DNA of 7,337 bases from Desulfobacterales bacterium (lineage in GTDB: Bacteria; Desulfobacterota; Desulfobacteria; Desulfobacterales; Desulfosalsimonadaceae). Positions 1 to 4,988 of the stretch are shown piece after piece. Under the pieces are notes generated by a model, which saw only the letters and a list, made by a program, of their open reading frames with translations, had not been told where the DNA came from and did no database searches. The stretch covers positions 1 through 7,337 of the forward strand of contig SLIE01000451.1 of assembly GCA_007135795.1 (NCBI GenBank). The letters are read 5' to 3'. Within the stretch, counting starts at the first letter, position 1, and every line of letters begins with the position of its first letter. The position numbers and the translations under genes were made by a program.

Positions 1-130
1 GCCCCACAAAAATCGAAGCCGCGGTCATGGGTACAAGCACATAGATGATCAGCGCCACCCTGAGACTCATTTTTCGACCCAACCGATTGAACAGGAGCCG
101 GGCGGATGTTTTCGGGTTAATATTATACAT
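1..130 (-). CDS. N-terminus of a membrane protein (partial, runs off left edge)
   Basis: Reading leftward from the ATG at 130-128, the frame stays open for 43 codons to the window edge. It begins MYNINPKTSARLLFNRLGRK and continues into MSLRVALIIYVLVPMTAASI. Residues 1-21 are basic (four Arg, two Lys) and residues about 24-42 form a hydrophobic segment, as in an N-terminal membrane anchor with the positive side in the cytoplasm. Such starts are common in sensor kinases and chemoreceptors, but no diagnostic domain is inside the window, so the function is unassigned. The second Met (codon at 70-68) is an alternative start. No good Shine-Dalgarno precedes either Met, so the exact start is uncertain. 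The gene is divergent from the DUF4168 gene to its right. Confidence 0.55.
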   Translation of the reverse strand, partial: MYNINPKTSARLLFNRLGRKMSLRVALIIYVLVPMTAASIFVG

Positions 131-170
131 GTGTTAAAAATATACAAAAATATTGTCCCGTCAACCATAA

Positions 171-176
171 ATTATA
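171..176 (-). promoter_or_regulatory. Possible -10 box for the leftward membrane-protein gene
   Basis: The minus strand carries a perfect TATAAT here, 40 bases ahead of the ATG at 130, which would give a leader of about 35 bases. No good -35 hexamer lies 16-18 bases upstream; that stretch is A-rich on the minus strand. The region is AT-rich, so a chance match is possible. Confidence 0.3.
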
Positions 177-255
177 AATCGCGGCAGCAGGGGTTTTGTT
201 GCAAGTAATTGATTTCATAGTGTTGTAATGCAAAAGAAGTTGTTTTCTGTCCGTC

Positions 256-272
256 TTGGCACAAGATATGCT
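256..272 (+). promoter_or_regulatory. Sigma-54 type (-24/-12) promoter for the DUF4168 gene
   Basis: The bases TTGGCACAAGATATGCT match the sigma-54 consensus TTGGCAC-N5-TTGCW at all fixed positions but one (ATGC for TTGC). The GG at 258-259 and the GC at 270-271 are separated by exactly 10 bases, as required. Transcription would begin near 283, leaving a leader of about 100 bases before the ATG at 382. No comparable sigma-70 pair is visible at proper spacing: TTGTTA at 273-278 and GATAAT at 291-296 are only 12 bases apart. Sigma-54 promoters need an enhancer-binding activator; none is encoded here and no convincing upstream binding site was recognised. Confidence 0.55.
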
Positions 273-306
273 TTGTTAATAGTGGATTTGGATAATTTAA
301 AAATTT

Positions 307-319
307 ATCCCGAAGGGAT
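307..319 (+). other. Small hairpin in the DUF4168 leader
   Basis: ATCCC, a GAA loop and GGGAT form a perfect 5-bp stem inside the predicted leader, followed a few bases later by TTTTT at 324-328. It could be a weak pause, attenuator or stability element, but a stem this short can arise by chance. Confidence 0.2.
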
Positions 320-381
320 GCAATTTTTGAAATTGTTCAAGAAGAAAAGCACTAATCGCAAACACACATCAGGAGGATTTA

Positions 382-855
382 ATGAGTAAACGGACTTTTT
401 CAAATCACGTTAGAACCGTTAAGATGACGCTGCTTTCCCTTTTTCTGGTTCTTGGTCTGGCACTACCGGCCATGGCTCAGGGGTATGGCACCCAGGACCA
501 GCAGCAGGAAGGCCAGCAGGAATACAGCCCCCAGGAACAGCAGCAGCAGCAGCAGGATCCCTGGGAGCAACAGCAGCAGGATATTCGTACTGATTTTAGT
601 GATGAAGAGATTGAAAATGCTGCAAATGCGTATATGGACATTATTGAAATCCGGGAAGAATATCATGGAAAACTCACAGAAGTGGAGGACCCTGAAGCTG
701 CACAGGAAATCCAGATGGAGGCAAATGAGAGAATAACCCAGGCTGTTGAAGAAAACGGCATCAGTGTGGAAACTTATAACGACATCATCACTGCCGCGCA
801 GACCGATGAGGAATTGATGAACGATCTGCTGACCAGGATCGATGAAATCCGTTAA
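382..855 (+). CDS. Secreted Gln-rich DUF4168 domain protein
   Basis: This 157-residue protein starts at ATG 382, five bases after a perfect AGGAGG (371-376). Residues 1-32 form a Sec signal peptide: basic start (K3, R4, R11, K14), hydrophobic core at about 15-28, and an Ala-Met-Ala cleavage site before Gln33, so export to the periplasm or beyond is expected. Residues 33-68 are a low-complexity linker dominated by Gln, including Q53-Q58 encoded by six CAG codons. Residues about 70-155 match DUF4168: a Phe-Ser-Asp-Glu-Glu start, an amphipathic helix containing EEYHGKL, then QMEANERITQAVEENGISVETYN. This family is small, helical and exported, with no established biochemical role. The gene stands alone behind a probable sigma-54 promoter and ends at a strong stem. 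The family call is confident; the function is unknown. Confidence 0.9.
   Translation: MSKRTFSNHVRTVKMTLLSLFLVLGLALPAMAQGYGTQDQQQEGQQEYSPQEQQQQQQDPWEQQQQDIRTDFSDEEIENAANAYMDIIEIREEYHGKLTEVEDPEAAQEIQMEANERITQAVEENGISVETYNDIITAAQTDEELMNDLLTRIDEIR
538..555 (+). repeat. (CAG)6 trinucleotide tract inside the DUF4168 gene
   Basis: Six consecutive CAG codons encode Q53-Q58, with more CAG/CAA runs at 499-506 and 570-579. Slippage here would change the linker length in whole codons without breaking the frame. Confidence 0.85.
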
Positions 856-879
856 GGTCAAAAACCATCGTACTGACAT

Positions 880-908
880 GCGGGGGGAGTGATATCATCT
901 CCCCCCGC
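880..908 (+). terminator. GC-rich stem-loop between convergent DUF4168 gene and acyl-CoA synthetase remnant
   Basis: GCGGGGGGAG (880-889) pairs perfectly over 10 bp with CTCCCCCCGC (899-908) around a 9-base loop. It starts 24 bases after the DUF4168 stop codon and ends five bases from the stop of the leftward pseudogene. Neither side has a strong T tract: the right side reads TATTTC, and on the minus strand a TTTTT run appears only about 15 bases later. It probably terminates the DUF4168 transcript and may act in both directions. Confidence 0.6.
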
Positions 909-912
909 TATT

Positions 913-1114
913 TCACGTCAAACCTTGCGCAACAGTTTCTGGAATATCCGTTATTGCGGGAAAACATTTCACCCCTTCGATTTCGGTATAGTTCGGGTTT
1001 ACGGGAAAAATGGCTCCCTTGTAGCCGTTTAAAAGGTTTTTCAGCACAAAGTATCCCAGATTTTGCGTGCCGGCACCGACTACCGCCGCCCGTCGGGGGA
1101 AAAAATTTATCCAT
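913..1114 (-). pseudogene. Truncated, frameshifted ADP-forming acyl-CoA synthetase (CoA-binding domain remnant)
   Basis: Read leftward from ATG 1114-1112, which has a GAGGAG ribosome site at 1119-1124, the start encodes MDKFF and then goes out of frame. One frame over, the protein continues PRRAAVVGAGTQNLGYFVLK, then a segment with GYKGAIFPVNPNYTEIEGVK and CFPAITDIPETV, and stops at TGA 915-913. This is the opening of the NDP-forming acyl-CoA synthetase family: the Rossmann CoA-binding fold with a (V/I)GA motif, the conserved YPVNP-like stretch and the SxxDIP turn. Removing one T from the six-T run (plus-strand A run, 1100-1105) restores a perfect family start, MDKFFPRRAAVVGAG. Family members are usually several hundred residues; only about 65 remain here. 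It lies 97 bases downstream of the radical SAM gene on the same strand. The homology call is strong; it is almost certainly non-functional. Confidence 0.8.
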
Positions 1115-1211
1115 TTTGCTCCTCGTGTTGAAATGTCGTCTTTTATGTTGTTTGAACGTGAATGGCCGCGCAGTCTACATTCCGGATATTTTAACCCCAA
1201 TTGCCATGGGT

Positions 1212-2255
1212 TTATGCACGAAGCCCTTTTTCAATCAAGGCCAGAACTTTTGTTTTTTCCCCCGGGAATTGATACCCTTCGTAGTTGTGGGAAAAAAGGA
1301 GCTGGCCGCGATTGTCGCGCCAGTCATTGCCGGCATGATCGAAACAGACCCGCGATGTCACATCGAGGTTTTCAATGGTCAGTTTAAGTTCACGCAGTTG
1401 TCCTTCCGGTGCCAGAAGGTGAAGTGACCCTGCCTGGAACTCGTGGTGCATGGGTGTCGATGGAATCGGCCGAAATGGCCTGGAGCGAATGTAATGGGGG
1501 TTGATCGCGCTTAATACATCCGCGGTATGGCGCGCATGGTTTTCCCAAAACGCTTTTCCGCCAAGACCCGGCATCCAGTATTCGGAAAGCTGGAACCCGG
1601 CTTCAACCGCTTTACGACCGGCTTTTATGTGTTCCTGACCGGTAACCCCCTTGGCGATTTTCGCCAGAAGTTCATCATCACCGGTTTCAAGTCCCACATG
1701 CAAACGGTCAAGGCCTGCCGCGCGTATGGCCTCGAGTTCGGACAGCTTCTTTTTGGCGATTGTTTTGGAGCGGGCATAAGTTGTAACACGCTCGATGGTG
1801 GGGAATGTGCGGCGTAAATACATCAGTGCTGCCACAAGATCATCTGTTTTCATGATTACGGTGTTGCCATCCTGCAGAAAAGCGGTTCTGGCCCCGGATG
1901 TCAGGAAATTGAACAGCATGACAAAGCCCGGGTGATTGTTGAGTTCCGGGTGTTTATTAATGATTTCGACGGCGGCACGTCGATTGATCCCCTGACTTAT
2001 ACCCTGTGAGGGGATCCATTTTTTTTGGGAAAGGTTCAGGAGTTCATCCCGTATGGCGGCCATCGCATCAATATCCGCTTTGATTTCATCGAGATTGCGA
2101 ATCTGAAATTTCCGGTTCTTGTACATGGCGCAAAATGCGCATCGATTCCAGGGACAGTTGCGGGTGAACCGCACCAGAAGTGAATTGCTGCCGCCTTCAC
2201 TCGGTGGGCGGTACATGCCGGTTTCGAAAAGGTATTGAGCAGTCTTTGTATTCAG
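1212..2255 (-). CDS. Radical SAM protein with probable CTG start
   Basis: The predicted protein has 347 residues if translation begins at CTG 2255-2253. The first in-frame ATG (2216-2214) would give 334. The CTG start is preferred because a perfect AAGGAGG (minus strand, 2268-2262) sits six bases ahead of it, and the added residues (L/M)NTKTAQYLFETG run naturally into MYRPPSEGG. No ATG, GTG or TTG occurs in frame further upstream before a stop. The cluster motif is C34-PWNR-C39-AF-C42, a CX4CX2C variant that also appears in CPHNRCTFC-type radical SAM proteins; these cysteines would bind the [4Fe-4S] cluster that cleaves S-adenosylmethionine. QDGN (128-131) and GLETG (188-192) match later strands of the SAM barrel. 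The substrate is unknown. It is divergent from the AOR-family gene and has its own strong promoter. A role in cofactor modification is possible but unproven. Confidence 0.85.
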   Translation of the reverse strand: MNTKTAQYLFETGMYRPPSEGGSNSLLVRFTRNCPWNRCAFCAMYKNRKFQIRNLDEIKADIDAMAAIRDELLNLSQKKWIPSQGISQGINRRAAVEIINKHPELNNHPGFVMLFNFLTSGARTAFLQDGNTVIMKTDDLVAALMYLRRTFPTIERVTTYARSKTIAKKKLSELEAIRAAGLDRLHVGLETGDDELLAKIAKGVTGQEHIKAGRKAVEAGFQLSEYWMPGLGGKAFWENHARHTADVLSAINPHYIRSRPFRPIPSTPMHHEFQAGSLHLLAPEGQLRELKLTIENLDVTSRVCFDHAGNDWRDNRGQLLFSHNYEGYQFPGEKTKVLALIEKGLRA

Positions 2256-2268
2256 GGAAAGCCTCCTT
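2253..2268 (-). promoter_or_regulatory. Shine-Dalgarno and CTG start of the radical SAM gene
   Basis: On the minus strand AAGGAGG (2268-2262) is followed by six bases and then CTG (2255-2253), in frame with the radical SAM protein 13 codons before its first ATG. The region just before that ATG (2217-2228 on the plus strand) has no purine-rich ribosome site on the minus strand. Confidence 0.6.
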
Positions 2269-2274
2269 TTTGAT

Positions 2275-2341
2275 GGCGTCGTAAAGCGTCCAATATCGGC
2301 GTTACGCGCAATCCTTCAGATTTTGCGGCTTACGCCTTGTA
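2275..2341 (-). repeat. Degenerate palindromic intergenic repeat, copy 1, in the radical SAM leader
   Basis: Read on the minus strand, this stretch runs TACAAGGCGTA (2341-2331), an imperfect stem (CGCAAAATC against GATTGCG), AACGCCGATATTGGA, then CTTTACGACGCC. The same ordered blocks recur at 6487-6573, where TACAAGGCGTA is identical and the right end reads AACG..G....TGGA...TTTA..GACGC. It lies within the leader between the predicted promoter and the start codon. The left outer arm seen in the other copy is not recognisable here, so this copy looks partial. Confidence 0.45.
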
Positions 2342-2457
2342 CACATACAAATATACGCAAGTTCGCTGATTCTTCGGCATTGTGCAAGCCTTGATCTTGA
2401 ATTTTTTATCAATCCGTCTGGCCGCGACCTTTACGGGCACCATCCTTTTTGACCCTC

Positions 2458-2486
2458 ATCATAAAATCATCAATCCAGTATGTCAA
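2458..2486 (-). promoter_or_regulatory. Strong sigma-70 type promoter for the radical SAM gene
   Basis: The minus strand reads TTGACA (2486-2481), a 17-base spacer and TATGAT (2463-2458): a perfect -35 and a 5/6 -10 at ideal spacing. Transcription would begin near 2451, giving a leader of about 195 bases before the CTG start. The -35 lies inside one arm of the dyad at 2479-2513, so a bound protein there could control it. Confidence 0.6.
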
Positions 2487-2513
2487 ATCCTGCCGATATA
2501 CCGGTTTGACATA
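2479..2513. promoter_or_regulatory. Inverted repeat covering the radical SAM -35 box (candidate operator)
   Basis: TATGTCAAA (2479-2487) and TTTGACATA (2505-2513) are perfect 9-base inverted arms, 17 bases apart. Each arm holds a TTGACA on the outward-facing strand. The left arm forms the leftward promoter's -35. The right arm has no good -10 at normal distance (TAGTTT at 2529-2534), so the symmetry is more likely a protein site than two promoters. Confidence 0.4.
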
Positions 2514-2621
2514 AATGCACTTTTACGATAGTTTTCACTGTTGTGGCTTACTTTGCGTAATATTTGACTTAAGTACCATTCGAAGTAACTGATTTGCACC
2601 TTCTGTGTCAGGCCCAAATCT

Positions 2622-2658
2622 TAATCACAGAAATAAACGGTATTTCTGTGATTATAAT
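2622..2658 (+). promoter_or_regulatory. 14-bp dyad abutting a perfect -10 box upstream of the AOR-family gene
   Basis: TAATCACAGAAATA (2622-2634 plus A2635) is the exact reverse complement of TATTTCTGTGATTA (2641-2654), with a 5-base centre. A perfect TATAAT at 2653-2658 overlaps its right edge. The usual -35 place (2630-2635, GAAATA) matches poorly, so the dyad occupies the -35/spacer region. That suggests a promoter that depends on, or is blocked by, a dimeric regulator. Transcription would begin near 2665, about 78 bases before the ATG. The outer halves TCACA/TGTGA resemble Crp/Fnr half-sites but in the opposite arrangement, so no regulator is named. As RNA it could also form a hairpin, though without a T tract. 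Confidence 0.5.
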
Positions 2659-2742
2659 TAGCGCCTTTCCCGAACTTGAACAAATTATCTTATTTCCGGG
2701 TAAGCAATTATTATCTCATCATTTAATTCAAGGACTACCATC

Positions 2743-4665
2743 ATGACCAACAATATCTATGGATGGGCGGGAAAAATACTGCGCGTCGATCTTGGCGGGG
2801 CATCTGTTTCCGAAGTGGAAACAATGTCTTATGCCGGGCGGTTTCTCGGGGGGCGGGGAATTGCAACCCGCATTTACTGGGAGGAAGTAGGTCCTGATAT
2901 CAACGCGTTCGACCCCGAAAACCGCCTGATCTTCATGAGCGGCGTACTGGTTGCCACGGGTGCGCAGGGGGCGACCCGGATGACCGTGATGGGCAAATCA
3001 CCCATGGTGGACCCCGAAGGGTTTTGCTACGGTAATCTTGGTGGTTTTTTCCCGGCTTTTCTTAAAAAGGCCGGTTATGACGGTATTGTGGTTTCCGGGC
3101 GGGCGGATCATCCGGTTTATATTCTTGTCAATAATAGCGAAATCTCGATAGAGGATGCCGGGGCTTTATGGGGTAAGGGAACCTATGCGGTACAAGCGGA
3201 TCTGAAGGAAAAATACGGTAAAAATGTTCGCTTTGTGGCGACTGGTCCGGCCGGTGAAAAGTTGTGCCGGAACGCGGTTGTGATAACGGATCATGAGGGG
3301 AGCGCCACGGGCGGTTTCGGGGCTGTGATGGGATCGAAAAATCTCAAGGCGATCGCGGTTGTCGGAACCGGAAAACCGGCGGTTGCCGACCGCGAAAAAT
3401 TGACTGAATTTAACAGAAATCTGATTGAAATCAGCAAGCGAGGCACCCTCAGGATGCCCGTGCCGAAAAAACAGATGGAATTTGTCCGGACGGCCTCCTG
3501 CTTTCAGTGTGCCATGGAATGCGGCCGGGGGTTGTATCGCACCTCTGAAGGAAAAGAAGTGGTCCGGAAATGCCAGGCCATGGTGATGTATATGTCTTAT
3601 GCGGCCAGAAAGCCGGATCAGCAGGTCGATGTTGCCTTGAATGTCACAGCGCTTTGTAATGATTTCGGCATTTGCACCATGGAAGTCCAGAACCTGCTTT
3701 TATGGCTGGAAGGTTGCTACCATGCAAAGGTTCTCTCCAATGAAGAAATGGGCTTGAAATTTGAAACCATCGGTACGTACGAATTCGCGGAAAAACTCCT
3801 GCGGATGATCGCCACGCGACAGGGCTTTGGTGATATTCTGGCAGAGGGCATTATGCGTGCCGGGCGCGCACTGGGTGAAAAAGCGGAAGGCCAGTTCAAT
3901 GAATTCACCAATGCGATCGGTATGAACGGGATGTATGCCCCGCGTGAATACAGTTTGTCAGCGCTTTTGTATGCAATGGAGCCCCGGCAGCCAATCGCCC
4001 AGCTCCACGACATCAGCCACCTGATTGCAAGGTGGCTTCTCAATCGTAACTGGCCACATTTGTCACCAACCACTTCGGAGGTCTTTCGAAACGCTGCCGT
4101 GAAATTCTGGAAAAGTGAAAAAGCCTGGGATATGACCACCTTTGAAGGAAAAGCCGTGGCAACCCGGTACGTTCAGGACAGAACCTATGTCAAGGACAGC
4201 CTGGGGTTGTGCGACTTCGGATGGCCTGTCATGGACTCGTTCAACACGGAAGATCATACCGGAGATCCAACTCTTGAAAACAGGCTGTTTTCAATCGTGA
4301 CCGGCATCGATACCGATGAAGAGGGGCTTGCTGCTTATGGGGAAAGGATATTCAACCTGCAACGGGCCATCCTGCTCCGGGAAGGGTGGCAACCGTCCGA
4401 AGACGACGTGCCGGCATTATTTAACTTTGAAGAACCGGTCATGTACGACATGCTGAACCCGAATCTGATCGTTCCGGGCCCCACCGAGGAACCGGTTTCG
4501 GTAAAGGGGAATGTCCTGGACCGGGACGCATTTGAAAAAATGCGAAGCGAATATTACGACGTAAGAGGCTGGGATGTGAAAACCGGTCGCCAGGTACCGC
4601 AGACCCTGGATAGACTCGGTTTATCCGATGTAAAAGAGGAGATGATCAAACAAGGGCTTTTGTAA
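2743..4665 (+). CDS. Aldehyde:ferredoxin oxidoreductase superfamily protein, BamB-like
   Basis: This 640-residue protein starts at ATG 2743, eight bases after AAGGA. The N-terminal AOR domain (about 5-208) has GKILRVDLG, FLGGRG, the GATRMTVMGKSPM strand and GGFGAVMGSKNLKA, which together cradle the bis-pterin W/Mo cofactor. The [4Fe-4S] ligands are C253, C256, C260 (CX2CX3C) and C490. Pterin motifs are D307-FGIC and D485-SLGLC. Instead of the GPEYE motif of classical AORs, C277 (VVRKC) aligns with the cysteine that binds tungsten directly in BamB, the benzoyl-CoA reductase subunit. The end (EYYDVRGWD...TLDRLGLSDV) is also BamB-like. The stretch between about 220 and 252 is very short: some 40 residues that hold substrate-pocket residues in BamB are absent. 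Family-typical chemistry is low-potential two-electron transfer with ferredoxin or partner subunits, in the cytoplasm. No electron-transfer partner gene is adjacent. The family is certain; the substrate is not. Confidence 0.9.
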   Translation: MTNNIYGWAGKILRVDLGGASVSEVETMSYAGRFLGGRGIATRIYWEEVGPDINAFDPENRLIFMSGVLVATGAQGATRMTVMGKSPMVDPEGFCYGNLGGFFPAFLKKAGYDGIVVSGRADHPVYILVNNSEISIEDAGALWGKGTYAVQADLKEKYGKNVRFVATGPAGEKLCRNAVVITDHEGSATGGFGAVMGSKNLKAIAVVGTGKPAVADREKLTEFNRNLIEISKRGTLRMPVPKKQMEFVRTASCFQCAMECGRGLYRTSEGKEVVRKCQAMVMYMSYAARKPDQQVDVALNVTALCNDFGICTMEVQNLLLWLEGCYHAKVLSNEEMGLKFETIGTYEFAEKLLRMIATRQGFGDILAEGIMRAGRALGEKAEGQFNEFTNAIGMNGMYAPREYSLSALLYAMEPRQPIAQLHDISHLIARWLLNRNWPHLSPTTSEVFRNAAVKFWKSEKAWDMTTFEGKAVATRYVQDRTYVKDSLGLCDFGWPVMDSFNTEDHTGDPTLENRLFSIVTGIDTDEEGLAAYGERIFNLQRAILLREGWQPSEDDVPALFNFEEPVMYDMLNPNLIVPGPTEEPVSVKGNVLDRDAFEKMRSEYYDVRGWDVKTGRQVPQTLDRLGLSDVKEEMIKQGLL

Positions 4666-4684
4666 TCGCCCCCGATTATATTTT
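4663..4684 (+). terminator. Weak hairpin at the end of the AOR-family gene
   Basis: TAATCG (4663-4668, including the TAA stop) pairs with CGATTA (4673-4678) around four C, followed by TATTTT. The 6-bp stem is AT-rich and probably weak; larger hairpins downstream may do more of the terminating. Confidence 0.3.
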
Positions 4685-4698
4685 AATCAGATTAATGG

Positions 4699-4760
4699 CC
4701 ATTGTTGGGCCTTGCTTCGCTCAGTGCCAACCTGCAATAGTCAGTGCCCAGCAACAATGG
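4699..4760. repeat. Inverted repeat with internal direct repeats after the AOR-family gene
   Basis: CCATTGTTG (4699-4707) and CAACAATGG (4752-4760) are perfect 9-base arms, extendable by GGC/GCC after a small bulge. The enclosed loop holds two copies of TCAGTGCC (4721-4728 and 4741-4748) 20 bases apart. A run of nine T (4781-4789) begins 20 bases past the right arm, further than in a standard terminator. No reading frame in this interval looks coding. Confidence 0.45.
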
Positions 4761-4853
4761 ATCGCCTGGGGTCTGGTCTGTTTTTTTTTCTGATTTTCTC
4801 AAAATGGCAATTTCCGAATACGGGGGTGTGTTCCCCGGAGCAACATCGGGAGG

Positions 4854-4958
4854 GCCTGGAGACAGATCAAGGCGCGTGGAACACGCATCCTGGACTGTCT
4901 GAGCCCGACAGGGCGAGTTTCCAGGATACGCGAAACGAGTCTTAGATCTGTCCCAGGC
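4854..4958. repeat. Long multi-stem palindromic element between convergent genes
   Basis: The outer stem pairs GCCTGG+GACAGATC (4854-4859, 4861-4868) with GATCTGTC+CCAGGC (4945-4958), 14 bp with one bulged A. Inside, CGCGT (4873-4877) pairs with ACGCG (4928-4932), and ATCCTGGA (4887-4894) with TCCAGGAT (4920-4927). The tip can fold as GCCC-GACA-GGGC or as CTGTC/GACAG. Three nested stems in order over 105 bases are unlikely by chance. Placement between the ends of two convergent genes suits a bidirectional transcript end, a mobile palindromic repeat or a structured RNA. No known RNA family is recognised. Confidence 0.5.
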
Positions 4959-4988
4959 ACTCACGTAAGCCCCCTTTGCCCTGAGCGA

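Noticed and set aside
463..879. Leftward 138-codon frame opposite the DUF4168 gene
   Set aside because: It is antisense to a clear gene with a signal peptide and ribosome site; its Leu-rich runs are just the reverse reading of CAG repeats.
954..1427. Rightward 157-codon and 106-codon frames over the pseudogene and radical SAM end
   Set aside because: They lie opposite recognised homology, have no ribosome site and show no domain.
2505..2534. Rightward promoter from TTGACA at 2506-2511
   Set aside because: The sequence at the proper -10 distance (TAGTTT) is poor; the hexamer is better explained as an arm of the dyad.
2622..2654. Intrinsic terminator
   Set aside because: The stem is AT-rich, has no following T run and sits in front of a gene rather than behind one; a regulatory site fits better.
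2743..4665. Calling the AOR-family protein a true benzoyl-CoA reductase subunit (bamB)
   Set aside because: The segment with BamB's Glu251 and His260 is absent and no other bam genes are in the window.
4692..4964. Opposed short frames of 90 and 77 codons in the convergent interval
   Set aside because: Both run through long inverted repeats, have no ribosome site and no recognisable protein features.
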